Origin: Oryza sativa Japonica Group
Taxonomy: Eukaryota; Streptophyta; Magnoliopsida; Poales; Poaceae
NCBI RefSeq assembly: GCF_034140825.1
Contig: NC_089046.1
Span: 1,936,001 to 2,000,000, forward strand
Direction of reading: 5' to 3'
Length of the DNA: 64,000 bases
A program made the translations under genes and the position numbers. The notes beneath the pieces were generated by a model that was not told the origin of the DNA, made no database searches, and was given only the letters and a program-made list of their open reading frames with translations. Positions within the stretch are counted from its first letter, which is position 1, and each line of letters opens with the position of its first letter. Positions 32,429-44,995 of the stretch are shown here, piece after piece.

Positions 32429-35400
32429 TTATGTCCTGAATGTATCCCCTATATCAGTTCAGAACAAATTAGACCAGCAGACAACAAATATATCAATTCA
32501 GAACAAATTAGACCAGCAGACAACAAATTTTCAAATGTATGAAAGATACAGCAATTGAAGCTTTGACATGAAAAGGAAAACATCATCTACAAACTTTTGG
32601 TCCATTCTTTTTTAACGTAATAAACTGAAATGAACATGACTCATATAGCTTCCCAAGCAGGCACAATGTTTTTGCAGGAACTTATTAAGGTATACGGCAG
32701 AACAATTGCACGCAGGAAAGACACTACCTTGGCGAAATTCAAGTACTAAAGCTTTAAAAAAGAAAAGGAAGAGAGCGATACCTGGCGGTTCTTCCCCTTG
32801 GCACTCTAGTGCATTGTTATTGATGTCGTTACAAAGTTTCTGCCGCTTTACGCCCATTGGCCTCTCAGAACTCACAGAAGGTCCTCCAGGGACAGATGAC
32901 TGACCAGAGTGTCTTATTCTGTCTTCCTGCCTCTTCTGTATGGCCTCATAATATGCCTTCATGTATTCTTCCTACACCGTTAAAGAAAGAACTACTGAAG
33001 CTCCACAGTAATGAACACTTTTGACTGTAAATCCAACTTTCAGATCATAGCACGTTTTCTAAACTGACCTGTATATTTGTACCTCCCTCTCCACACACAG
33101 TAGAACTGTTACTGAGGTGTGCTTGCTTAAGTTTCATACCTTTTCTTATCAGCCATGAAGGCAAGATCTTTAACTCTGAAACACCTGCATCAGATTCATC
33201 GTCTTTTGCACAAGGGCTTGAAAAAGAATCATCACCCTGGAAAAGAGATAATTGAACTAATCAAGCTACTGTATAGTTAAAGAAATAGAACCCACTAGTA
33301 GCATATGCATATAAATACTAGCTAGGATATCAAGTGTCAACGTGCACGTGCCTGAAGGTTACACGTTGATTCATGACTATTAGGTAGACTGTGATGAAAA
33401 ATATCAGGTTTGAGCTCACAGAGTTTTCAGTAAGGTCTCACAAATGTACTGTTGAAAGGGCATAGGTAGCCATGTTCAAGGTAGATACATTTTCATGCAG
33501 ATGACTTTGAAGTACAGACAGAAAGTGGAAGTTAAAATTAACAGGAGAATATCTGCCCCTAACAGAAAAAAGCAACAAAAGCTATTAAATAAACAAGTAT
33601 ACGAGATGCTGTCTTAATAAAAACAAAAGGAGAAAGTCAGGAATAGCATAAAAAACTGCTGAAGCAGAACAATGAAACTGAGAGTAGTAAATTTCAGTAA
33701 TTTCAGGGTGAGTATTAGATAAACAGCAAAACACCCTATGTTCATATGAAGGGTGACATAATGCTGACAGGAACAGCTAGCGTACCCTAGTGGGTGTAGG
33801 CATGTCGTATGATATGTCAGAATAAAAGAACTTTTCAAAACTTAGCACATGCATTCTCTTAGATCCTGCTAGGTGAACTCGTGTGTTGTAGTGATACTTC
33901 AATGAGAGTATGGGACATTCTATTTTAACCCCAAATTAATCAAAAGAAAATATCATATAAACCAAATTACAGACAATATAACAAAGTGTTCAACTCCTCA
34001 AATCAAGCATATCAATTTCCCATGTACAACTAGCAAACACCACAAGAAATAGATTGTTCAAATGTAACAAAGTGATTCAAGTCTGACTAAGCATACATAT
34101 ATTACCAAAATTGCTAAACTTAATGCAAGATAGCTGATAATAAGTACTCCATCCGTCCCAAAACATAAACATTTCTAGCTATGAATCTAGACTACATAGC
34201 TTAAAGTTGCTATATTTTGAGATAGAGGTAGTACTTAGTTTCACATCTATATATGTCCAAAACTATTAAATTTTACTGTAGCGTAGCTGATAATAAGAGT
34301 TACATTGATTTTCCCTCCAAGGAATGGCCTCAGCTTACGTTTGTAGGTTCTGGAAGTGGAACACTGGTCCTCGACCAATCTGAAATGTTATAAGTTCCTT
34401 TGAAGTCTGGGGTACTCCCAAAGTCTGGAGCAGGTAGGTCCTCTAGCAGATCAAGTTTTGTCTTGAGTGGCCTTAGTTTCTCCTGCATTCATAGTAAAAG
34501 TTCAGGTTCAAACAAGAAAATAAATTATAAAACAACAAGATCACCAATCATTCCGCAAGGTGCATAAATGTGCAGATCAAGGACTAGAAAAGTCACAAAA
34601 TAGCACAGAGCATAATGTTCCATTGTTTTTGCGCAACAGAGAATGCATACTGCCCCAGTCGCTTCAAAATCCTCAATTATAGAACATCAAGAGATGCATC
34701 ATATCCCATAAACGTTAAGTGGGATAAATTTGGCAATCTATAAATCACAGGTATTAAATTGATAACCGATGAAAATATAATTCCCATATGACATTGTTTA
34801 TTGTATAGATAGGACTAACTTAGTTTTCTTTATCTTTGTTGTTAATTGAGAAATAAAAGATGCACTGACTACTATAACATATGCTCAAGTAGTGTGTAGT
34901 GTGATTTCTCTGTGCGTACTGTGCATATGCCTACCAGTGCTCGATTGATATATGTACTAAATATCTTTTTGAAGAATGCACGCACTAAATTAATATTCTT
35001 GGTAAAGCACAAACAGAGATATTAAAACAGGTAGAGCAACCAGTGCAGACTTATTTTGCTTGCTTATTTCTACATAAAGAAAAGACCATCTCAAATCCTC
35101 ATAAATCATGCTCAAAAGTTAAAAGGTATGAAATCATTACAAAAAGAGTACATTCAAACATTGCTTAACGAATTCTAAACAGATATAGTGAACAAACCTT
35201 CATATTTTCAAGAAAGTCCAACAAGTTTGCACTTCTTCCCTCTCTCTCATTATAATTTCCGTATTCGCTGCATGCAACTAGTTCATGCTTGCAACTTTCA
35301 CAGTAAAAATTTCCATCGGTGCAACTCACTAAATCCTTGACATCAAATGCTGAAAAGCTGCAACTCAATACAAGTATAGCTCAATGTTTCCCTTTATCTT

Positions 35401-37669
35401 GCGAGAACAAGAATAAACTTCATACCTTTTTCCACAATTGGGGCATGTGTACTTATCGACTGTATTTGTATTCTCTAGTTGAGACTTCAAGTTAGCCTCC
35501 ATTTGCATTATGTGATACCTTACGACAGAGCATATCTGTTTCAGAAGAACATACATGTCATCAGCAACACTGCACAGACTCAGGTCACAAGTGTCAAACA
35601 AGTTGGTCCTCAGATCAAATCAAGTTTGTGTTGCCGTTTTGCCTGCCAAAATGTAAGTAAAATAACAAATGCATCCAGACATTCCATGGGACACATAGGG
35701 CACTACTGCTTCTGGTTTCCTGATGCTGTAGCTATCCACGAGTCTTCACAATATGGTCCTTATGTGTTAAAAAGGCAAGCAAGAATACTGAAAAGTAGAC
35801 CATAAGAGATAACCTTGGCATAGTTTATACAGCAATACCACTTAGGATGTTTTGACTTCACTTTCTCGTTCCTGGGAATAGCAGAAACACCAGCTGTCGT
35901 AGCAGTATTACTGACATTTCGTCCAGTTTTGGCCTGTGGAGTCACAAATACAAGGGAAAGGCTATATAAAAAGGAAGCAATAGTGCAACAGAGACTTTCA
36001 GATTCAAGTACAGAACTGCTCCCTCTCCACCCCATGGTAGAAGCATGAAACTGAAGTGCTACAGATTTCAACAAAGAGTAACAACTTCAAATAACAGCAA
36101 TGATTCATTAAATTAAATTGACGATCCAAACTTCTGACCCAATGCCATCAGTGATTGCAAATGTTGGTTTCCTCAGTAGATTAACACATGGTCGAATCCT
36201 TATTACACAGCTGAACCGTTGGAATGGTTTTGGTTCTTATATTTTTCACAAAGTATGCAACAGCTATGTTTGGATATGCGAAAATGTTTTTGTTTAAATA
36301 TTTCATTTTTAGTTACTTGAAGAAATACTTCAAACTCACTTAAAATTCTCCTATCATAAAGTTTTTCTACTAATTTAAAAATAAAATGTTAATTTTATCC
36401 ATGCATAACTTTCAGGAAACAGTGACTGGCTTGATAAAACTTAGAACCACATTGCGATTTTGACTCTCCCACATTTAACTGTCATGCTTCCAAAAAACCC
36501 AATGATGTCTCTATCGCATAAAAGTTGAAACGGCTGGAATAGCATGGTTCAATGAACACTACCTTCACCTCACATCTTCTTACGAACATTTGTTTTTCAA
36601 GAAATTCAAGGATCAGACATAACTTTTTCTTCTGCACCTTTAATGATTTTGCAAGGTGAGTGTCTGGTACCCACTGGTATCTGAGAAACAAATAAAAGAA
36701 ATCAACATGGTTTGAAGGTAAAAAAGACACTATTATCAGGCAGCAGTTTCCCAGCATTTTTTTTCTCCAAAAGTAGTCTATCCAGTCAAAAGTACAACAT
36801 TACAGAAGTATTTTGTATGATGATTATTTTCTTCCAGTGATATATATGACACATCATCCAAAGCATATCACAGAATTACATGTGGAGATTCCACCTTATC
36901 TAATGGAATCATCATAGCAGTACTGGGCTACTGGCTAATTCATATAGTAATATATGATAATTCTAATTGGTATTTAGGTGCTTAACCAAGAATATTGAGA
37001 TTTTACTCAAGAAATAGATAATGATTCAACTTTTCCTCATACTTTACAAAACTATGATAAAAAAAAATCTGAATCATAGCTTAGCACCTAAGCATTTCGA
37101 ACAAAATTCCCAGATTCATGTACATAATAGCTATACTCATGTTACAGGGAATCATAAAACGCAGATACAGACAAATCCCATAAAATTGAACATGCATAAA
37201 TCATCACATAGATTATAAATCATATCCACACAGCAGAAATTCAGATCAGGCAAAGCGCAACAACATGCATTGATCAATGATCACTCATTGCTAAACGAAT
37301 CAGCATACTCGCAGCTCACACACTAATCAACATATATTGTTGTTTGCTAAACCAATCAAAACACTCACAATTAACACATTAATCAAGACATATTGCCATT
37401 AGCTAAATGAATCAGGGAACTTGCAGTCCACAGATGTCTCAAAGCACCACCACTTTCATATGCACGTAATGTGATAATTCAACTATTTGGATTGAACACG
37501 GAAAAGGAAAAAAGAGGTATCACCTTGTGAGTGCGTCGAGCACCATGACCACCACGCCGCGGTTTTCGTCACAATCAATTCTGACCTCTCCAGCCTTGAA
37601 CCCCACGTTACCGTAAAGCAACTGCGCCGCACATTTCACAAGCCTGCCTTTGCGAACAAAGGGCTCGTA
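32429..37669 (-). CDS. TFIIE alpha-subunit-like protein (general transcription factor)
   Basis: Nine exons, minus strand: 37669-37524 (5' limit unsure), 36680-36563, 35933-35814, 35535-35426, 35357-35198, 34482-34339, 33236-33069, 32971-32782 and a short last exon 32448-32429; phases agree. TFIIE alpha recruits TFIIH to the Pol II pre-initiation complex. Seen: winged-helix start (NRGVVVMVLDALTRYQWV, LAKSLKVQKKKL), YCCINYAKICSVVRYHI, a zinc ribbon CPNCGK...CTDGNFYCESC, and the linker EKLRPLKTKLDLLEDLPAPDFGS. The family's usual initiator (M-EPF-RLVK) is replaced by YEPFVRKGRLVK, and the open frame upstream has no ATG. So the true start is in an unseen upstream exon, at a downstream Met (VVVMVLDAL), or lost. 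The C-terminus is shorter than usual and lacks the acidic tail. It may be a diverged second copy. Confidence 0.75.
32451..32526. repeat. tandem 38-bp duplication at the TFIIE-like last intron
   Basis: TATCARTTCAGAACAAATT plus AGACCAGCAGACAACAAAT occurs twice in a row, with one difference. It lies just upstream (minus strand) of the proposed last exon, next to its acceptor. Confidence 0.8.
34143..34234. mobile_element. Stowaway-like MITE fragment in a TFIIE-like intron
   Basis: Starts CTCCATCCGTCCCAAAACATAAACATTTCTAG and ends TTTTGAGATAGAGGTAG, with TA-like flanks. The inverted ends are imperfect. About 90 bp. Confidence 0.55.
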
Positions 37670-38344
37670 AAATTTCTCGTCGGAGATGACCGTACGGTAA
37701 AGAGGCGCGAGAGTTAGGGTTTCGGCGATGAGATTGGGAGGGAAAGGGTTAGGTACCGCGCGAACGGCTCGATGGCGGCTAGGGCTCCGCCGACTGCTAC
37801 GGCAGCTGGCGGCTGGGTTCCGGCGACGGGTACGGCGGCTGGCGGCTGGTCATCTTGGGAGGCGGATCTGGAAAGATTTGATCCACCATTGTGATTGCCC
37901 GGTTGCCCAATCGCCCGTCGAATAGGTTCGGGAAGAAAAGCAAAAGCGAGGGAGGAGAGGCTATCTCGATTCGGGGCGCATCTTGGATTCCTGGGTCCAC
38001 ATGTCAGTTACATACTACATGCAAAGCCAAGCATTTAATTAATCTCAGGTAGTAGTAGGATCTGATTTTTTTTTTCTTTTTTGCAAGTCATTCATTGGAA
38101 TCTCTAATTTTGTGTTAACAGATCTTCCCCCGGCATCTTACCGTTCATTAATCGACATAGCTAACTCTCTGTCAAAGTATCGATTTCCAACTAAGCTGGC
38201 TGAACTTTGTGTACACAAACTAGTTACATTCCAATTGTAATATAATTACCTCTAAGTTGCAGTATAATTATATTATAAGTTACATCTAACATATTAGAAC
38301 AAGATACTATATCTGATGTTATATAGCTTTTCCCTTATCAAAAA
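37670..38344. other. upstream region of the TFIIE-like gene and intergenic DNA
   Basis: 37700-37980 is GC-rich and probably holds the leader or first exon of the TFIIE-like gene. An ATG-started minus frame at 37885 (MVDQIFPDPPPKM) stops after about 30 codons. The rest is AT-rich with nothing recognised. Confidence 0.4.
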
Positions 38345-38760
38345 TTGATAAAAACAAACTTCCATTATAGGAAAAGAAGTTCAGACTCCATGAAAGATAA
38401 AAAAACAAAAGCAGGGATAGTGGGTTTTCACCACAGCAATGCCATCCCATTGCCTGTGTAAACTCCCCACACTAACCTCTTCCATTACAGAGCCCCAACT
38501 AACCGAAAACAAGCATAACAAGAAGAAAAGATAGCTTGCAGTTATCCAGCACATATGCCACCAGAGTTTGTAACCCATTCCATCTATCCTCCCAAAACAG
38601 AGTGCTTTCCCCATTTCCAATACTCTTAGAACAAAAACTAAGAAATTCATCTTTGACCTTCATTAAACCATTCATGAAGAAAGATTCCCCGTTTTGCGAA
38701 GGTTTTTGCCTCAGAGTTTTGTTATATAAATATTTCTTTTTTCTTTAAAAGCTCCTGCCA
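38345..38760 (-). mobile_element. decayed LINE ORF2 fragment
   Basis: Minus-strand reading MKVKDEFLSFCSKSIGNGK then, after a shift, LFWEDRWNGLQTLVAYVLDNC matches the part of the 24907 LINE around VKEMFYKFCTKVVGNGRNTLFWEDNW. Stops and frame changes show that it is old. Confidence 0.6.
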
Positions 38761-38804
38761 TAGCCCATTTTTGAAAAAACAAAACTAGTTCCCAATTATT
38801 ATTG

Positions 38805-39509
38805 TTTTTTTTAGCAAAGGGCTTCAAACCCTCCATTTCCATTAACGGAAATGATCAAGGTTCTACAAAGATCAAAACAGGATCTACACAAACATGTCAA
38901 AACCCTTTGGGTTAGACCGGAGATGCCACCTCCCAGCCATATCGAAGAGCAGAGAAGTCATGTTCTGGCAAGCCTGATGAAGAGCATGGGAAGGAATATA
39001 AGGACTGCTGAGCTAAGACTACCAACAAAAAACGAATTCCCACTAAGAAACAGTCCTCAACAAAATAGCCATCAGTAGAGAACTTTTTGTTTGCACCTTT
39101 CCATCATCAGGGAATACACCAGGTGAAGAAAACAGAAAAACATGGCAGCAGAGGGAACATTGGCATCTCAGTCTTGAATCCTTCGCCAAAAAACAAAAAG
39201 AGAACACCTCATTGATGAAAAGCCATTTCTAACCCTACAAAAGTTTCAACCAGAAACCAGAATAACCCAAAAGGCATACTTAGAACTTACTCAAGAAATT
39301 CCAAAATTTAAGATCTAATTCGTAAGAAGCCAAACTTTATATTGCAGAATTCTCAAACACAAAATGCTGCACATTGGATAGTACTATACCATATCAAATA
39401 CAGAGGGCCTATTAGAAATTGTGTCCTCTACAGTCCATCAAATAATCAATCACATCCAACAAAATCATAAGGCACAACACAATCAAAATACCGATTTCTA
39501 GTATCAGGA
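38805..39509 (-). mobile_element. LINE 3' region, truncated
   Basis: The T-run at 38805-38812 followed by AGCAAAGGGCTTCAAACCCTCC and CATTTCCATTAACGGAAATG is, on the minus strand, a LINE hairpin plus poly(A) end like that at 18029. The upstream 3' UTR-like DNA runs to about 39509. The 5' limit is not clear. Confidence 0.55.
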
Positions 39510-39524
39510 AATTAACCAGATCTT

Positions 39525-40065
39525 TTTTTCTCTTTTAGATCAAGGGTCATAGCCCACATTTCTATTATCAGAAATGGATACAGTCTACAAGGTTCTTACA
39601 GCAGAAAGAAAAGAGCAACAGAATAACATAAGTTTCTTCCAGGGAAACAGGGCAGGCCATAGAAGACTAAACAGAAAGAAAAGCAGAGCTGCCAAACAAA
39701 AAACAAAGTCTAGCTAACTGCAGCAAAGAGACACCAGATCAGCTTCACAGGGCCCAACACAAAAAACTTCCACAATTCTGGTGACAAATTGCAGCAGGGT
39801 CAACATCTTCACATCTCTATGCTCCCAGCCTCCTTGTTCCAGCGTTCCATCCAAACTTTGAGTTGAAAACATCATTCGCAACTTGCCTTATTAGCTTGGC
39901 TTCCAGTGGCAATTTTTCTTGACTTGCCTCCGTTGTCTGCAAGAAAGCCCAAGATTCAATCCAATAGCAGGTCAAGAAAACAATGTCAGTGGGGTCAGTA
40001 GGCAATTTGTTTTCAAAACATGCTTTGTTTCTTGTTTTCCAAATACCCCAAATTACAGCATCTAC
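39525..40065 (-). mobile_element. 5'-truncated LINE with 15-bp target duplication
   Basis: Minus strand: about 85 codons of ORF2 C-terminus (VIWGIWKTRNKACFENKLPTD...FNSKFGWNAGTRRLGA, closely like the end of the 24907 LINE), a 3' UTR and a poly(A)-like end (T-run on the plus strand at 39525). It is flanked by AATTAACCAGATCTT (39510-39524) and AATTAACAAGATCTT (40066-40080), one mismatch. Confidence 0.85.
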
Positions 40066-40394
40066 AATTAACAAGATCTTATAAGGTTATCTTTTAGAGA
40101 TAAACAGAGGGAAGGTTAAAAATCCTATGCATAAAAGTACTGGTCGAAATATTGAATTCTTCCATTGACAATGATCAAATGTGAATATTGAACACAAGAA
40201 AATGTCAAATGTTCTCCAATCATCTTCATTTTTTTTAGTTCTTACCAGGGACTCGCTAAGAGGTTGTCTGGTTCTTTTTGAAAATCAGTAGATTGCCAGA
40301 GAATAGGAATATCACAGAGTTTACATTTCTTGTCATATGCAAATCAATTATAGGTCTACATGCTTCGAAAGAAAACCAGCTTTACCTTCGACTG

Positions 40395-42476
40395 TCAGTT
40401 GCTGACCAGTGGATTTAGTCTTCTCTCTACACTGACATCGGGTGACGTCCACTTGACCTTTTGAAGTATGCCAACAGCCTTCTTAAAGACATCTTCCTTA
40501 TCGGATTCAATTATAAGCCTTTTCAAGCGATTTGCACGCACCAGAACAGCAGATGCAAAGTCCGACTCAAGCTTCCCACCTTGGTATCCTTCCATCTTAC
40601 ATATTTGGAGGCTTTTCAAGCAGGTCTTCACACGCAGTTTAGGTGACCAGTCCTCGAGTGCCGCATCATAATCTTCATTGTTAGCGACGGTATCCATCCG
40701 CTGTAAAATAGGGTCAGTAAAAGTATAAAGAACAAGAGTGAGCACAACAGCTTTGAATACTTACCCAAATAGTCAGATCTTCTAGATGCGTTAAGCAATT
40801 CAAAATGTTAGAGAGCTGTTCCCGTTGCCTTCTTTTGGACATAGAAAGTCCAATGTACAGTTTTCGGACATTGAGAAGAACTTTATCATCCTGTTGCAAC
40901 ACAAATAAAGTAACAAATAGTTAGTATGCAGTATTGGGTTATTGCTCCAAGTAGTACAATTGTGCTTATATGATCACAGCTCACGTACTGTTTGTATATT
41001 TGAGCCATTTATTGTAATCCATTGATTACTGATGTTGCACGTGATATGCTCCAAGTAAAGTGAGTTTATGACCCTCACAGACAATGAGGATGAGTACTTT
41101 CCAGGAAATGCCGCTATGGTAAGTTTTCTCAATTCAGGAGCATGCTCAATGTTCACAGACTTCATAGTTGAACACCATACTTGAAAAATTTCTAGCTTGT
41201 CAGAGCGTATCCGGACATTTCCATCATAGTAGCCCAGATGCAGCTCTCTGATATTAGGACATGCTTCAACAAAGTGAAGGAGGTGCTCGGTATCAAATTT
41301 GCAGTATGAGAAATCCAGTAGATGTAGCTTTGAGAGATCAAATGCATAAACTTCTGGAATTTTGAAAAAACATATCCTGAGAACCTCAACTTGGCTGCCA
41401 TCCAGGATATCCATAGGAAACTCTATCAATTTCTGTGGTCCTGAACAATTAAACAGAACCATCTCTTTGACCTTCTTCTCAGACAAGATATTAAACCAGG
41501 TCTCAAGAGTTTGAAGGTTCAGTGATCTACTTGAGTCAATCCTGAAATAGCTTACAACACCTTTATGATTAAGAAGTATTGAAGCTACTGCATCTTTCAG
41601 TTCACTTTGACTCAAACCACTCCTATCACCAGTAGGACATAGGAACGAATCACAGAAGACCAGAGGTGCTTCTCTCCATATTGCATCCCATGGTTTACTA
41701 ACAACAGTCTGAAAGCGAATCAATTCTTCCGATACATCAAATGCTTCGATTTCAGCAGCAGAATCATCGGCAGAATCATCAGTAGCAGTATTAGTCTTGG
41801 GCTTACTGATCGTGGTCTGAAGCCGAATCAACTCTTCTGACACTGATACATCAACTGTTTCCGTGTCAGTGCCAGAATCATTGGCAGGAAGTCCTAACTC
41901 AGGATGAGTCTTGAACCCTTGGACACAATCTACAGTTTCTTGGGCACCTTCTTTGAACCCAGGGCCATTGCCTCCATCATACATCCCCCCAGATTTCCCC
42001 ACGGTCGAGAGGTCCTGGACCGAGTACCTGCACCTCGTGTCCCGCTCCGCTGCCGCGACTCCACCCCTCCCCACTAATTCATAGTCATAGCCCCCGCCGC
42101 CACCGGGTCCCTTCGAGGTGGAGAGGTCCTCGATAGTGCATCTGTACCTCAGGGCACCTTCCCTCTTTGATTGAAAGGCCTCGCCGCCGCCATCCCTCGA
42201 TCCGACGGATCCCCCCTTGGTGGCGAGATCCTCTCTCGAGTACCCGCCCCTGGCTGCCTCCGCTTCAACGCCGCCAGCTCTCCCCCGTATTTCATGCCCC
42301 CTGCCGGTGCGAGACTTCTCCGCTGAGTCTCCATCTCGAGTTGAATCGCCGCCGGTGCGGTTGATTTCTCCTCGGCGGCGGAGAAGAACGGGGCGAGGCC
42401 CTCTCGGCAGAGCGAACAGTATGTCAGCAATTACCTCCTCCTCCGGAGAGCACCTCTTGGATACGTCGTCCGCCAT
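40395..42476 (-). CDS. F-box/LRR (FBD-like) protein with an insertion in the F-box
   Basis: Three exons, minus strand: 42476-40989, 40890-40765 and 40700-40395, giving 639 residues. The C-terminal half (from about 310) is typical of plant F-box/LRR proteins: KPWDAIWREAPLVFCD, VVSYFRIDSS, LETWFNILSEKKVKEMVLFN, IPEVYAFDLSKLHLLDFSYCKF, ACPNIRELHLGYYDGNV, and an FBD-like end (LKSLQICKMEGYQGG). The usual F-box (LPDALL...VSRRWRHLWRSAP) is divided: IADILFALPRGPRP lies at about residue 16-30 and the VSKPWDAIW part about 280 residues later. Between are three copies of a Y(S/C)xxDL(S/A)T motif and two of VSEELIR(L/F)QT(T/V)(I/V)SKP. If the F-box is dead, the protein may not join SCF ubiquitin ligases. 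Confidence 0.75.
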
Positions 42477-42989
42477 GGCTACGCCTCGGAGCTTGCCGGA
42501 GAAGAGAGGGTTTGAGGAGGAGAAGCGGATCGGCGGAGTGCCGGGGTCACCGGGAGAAGGAGGGGGATAGAGGCGGCTCCGCGCGGCGCGGGGAACTGAA
42601 ATATTGGCTCCTATTCCTACAGGCCACGGCTGTGTGGTGGACCCATCCATCCAGTCTCTCATTCGTGATCGGTTATCTTAATTCCAGTGAGCTAACACAC
42701 ACGCCGCGGCCGCGGGGCTGATTTTTGTACACAAAAAAGTATTTGAGACCAAAAATGTTTCCTGTTTTGATTTAATTTGTGCAATTCAGTTTGGAAAACA
42801 TTAAAATCACAATGTGCAAAGGTGGGATCATTCCAAATAACAATAAGTATGACTTTATTATATTGTCATGGTTCACCCGGTATTGCCGCCTCAGCTAAAA
42901 AAACAAGGTTGATTTCTAGCAATAGCAATTTAAATTAATATGGATTAAAAAGACGAAAGAGTCCAGCATTAACCAGCGAATTAGTATTG

Positions 42990-43095
42990 GGCTTGTTCAG
43001 CTGCCCGTGCTGTGGCTGCGGCGCAGCCGACACCAACAATGCCACACCCACATGGCGCAGCCGCAGCCACCACAGACAGGTAGCCGAATAGGCTC
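42990..43095. mobile_element. 106-bp GC-rich inverted repeat (small MITE)
   Basis: Left arm GGCTTGTTCAGCTGCCCGTG...GCTGCGGCGCAGCC pairs with right arm GGCGCAGCCGCAGCC...CAGGTAGCCGAATAGGCTC. The short size and hairpin structure suggest a MITE; no certain target duplication. Confidence 0.55.
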
Positions 43096-43164
43096 ATTAT
43101 TGTTAGGTGGGTAGGTAAGCACTATGGAAGAGATAATATCATTTACTACTTCTCAATTTGTGGA

Positions 43165-43960
43165 TCTATGCTTTTTTTTAAGCAAGAGCAAAAGCTTTGC
43201 CACTTTTGTATTGATAGAGAAGGAGGAAAAAGCCTCCACAACAAGAATTTACAGGGTGACCCGCAAAAAAGAGGGAAGAGCTACATCTATTCACCTGAGG
43301 GGACAATCTGCCTTTATCCAGGTCTTCGCTTCCTCCTTAATCTTGGCAATGATTGTGGTTGACGTAGAAGCAATATGCCGGAAGATCTAGGCGCATCGCT
43401 CACACCAAAGCTCCCACGTGACCAGGATGATCATCGATTTTAGAGCCTTTCGCGGGATTTGGGGCAGCTGAGAAATTTTGTACAACCAGTCCTCCTCCAG
43501 TGAAGTGTAAAAGCAGAACGGTGTGCGATGCCTTGTAGTCCAACACGTGGATCAGAGGCATCAACCTCCCGCGGATTACGGAAGCGAAGCACCTACGACA
43601 GTATGTCTAGCTTTAGACAATGGTGCACCGTGTGGGGCCTTTGAGCACACAAAGGGATGCCATCGCCTGGAAGCTTACGACCAATGGAGTCTACTCAGCC
43701 AAATCCACATACATGCTACAATTCATGGGGTCAGTTGGAACGATCTCAAATAATCTGTAAATGGTGGGCACCACCTAAATGCAAATGCTTCTCATGGCTA
43801 ATTACATAAGAGGGTCTGGACGGAAGATAAACTATAGAAAAGGGGTTCGGACGAACTAGCAATATTGTCCCCTATGCCACACATCTATTGAATCAGCCCT
43901 ACGTATGATGGCGAAGTGCAAACTGTCAAAGAGGGTCTAGATAGAAGTCCAACAATGGAT
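43165..43960. mobile_element. decayed LINE fragments
   Basis: 43165-43500 has a T-run then a LINE 3'-end-like stretch in minus orientation. 43645-43950 reads on the plus strand DAIAWKLTTNGVYSAKSTYM, then WAPPKCKCFSWL and RVWTEDKL, the zf-RVT region of a plant L1 ORF2, with stops and frame changes. It is old and fragmentary. Confidence 0.6.
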
Positions 43961-44995
43961 CTATGCTAGTTAAACGCAAGTTTTAGGTTGTGTTCGTTAC
44001 CTCCCGTTTCCAACTTTCCTCCCTCGTTTTCCGCGCGCGCGCTTTTCAAACTGCTAAACATAACTTTTTTTTAAAAAAAAATATATACGAAAGTTACTTA
44101 AAAAATCATATTAATCCATTTTTTTAAAAAAATAGCAAATACTTGGTTTTCTTGGCTATATGTTTTTCTTCTTATAATACTTGGCTATATGTTTTTCTTC
44201 TTATAATACTCCCTTCATTTCTTTTTTAGGTTTGACGTTATTATTTTTTTTATACATATTTGATCATTTATCTTATTTATTTTTTTAAAAAAAATATAAA
44301 TGACGCTTAAAATACATTCAACCATAAAAAACAAATCACAACACAACAAAATAAATGCTAATAGTGAGACAAACGTACATAGTCAACAGTGCTAAAAAAA
44401 ACAAGGGAGCTTGCTCATGGTAGATCGGAAACAATCACAAGTTATTTTTTTCTGTGATGAAACTTTTAAAATCAGAATGCATGCAATTTCACACGGGTAG
44501 AATAATTAATTTTAGCATCAAGTGCCATAAGATAAAAAAAACCTACAAATTTTATCAACAGAGAAACCGCAAAATTTATCACAAAGAATACGTTGATGTT
44601 TAACAGTATTATATTGATAAATTTGCAATTTTCCATATGCGGCTACACTTATTCTGATGCTACAGTATATTCCTCTAACGACGCATGGAACCTGCCTGGC
44701 TGCCTCAATGCTCGCAGGCCACTGAAACTTGGAACTTATGTGCGCAGAATTTTGAAATATGAAATGTGTTAGGCTGTTGGCGCTGTCATCCTGGGACTGT
44801 GAGGACAACCATGGACGATCACTGTGTCAGCATAGGCCAGCTGGATGATGCTGATCGACCATGGATGTCAGCAGAAGCCTGATGGAATATATTTTTGGGT
44901 TTAATTGATGGGAAGAAGGAGGCTGGCAAGGTGGTTGTCCACGGAGGTCTGCCATGGCAGTAAACAGAGCTCGTCGAGGAGGCATCATATCATAT
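43961..44995. other. non-coding stretch with MITE-like pieces
   Basis: 43985-44200 contains GTGTTCGTTACCTCCCGTTT and TTTTCCGCGCGCGCGC, like one end of a common rice MITE, and 44157-44210 has a short direct repeat (CTTGGCTATATGTTTTTCTTCTTATAATA pattern, twice). No gene seen. Confidence 0.45.
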
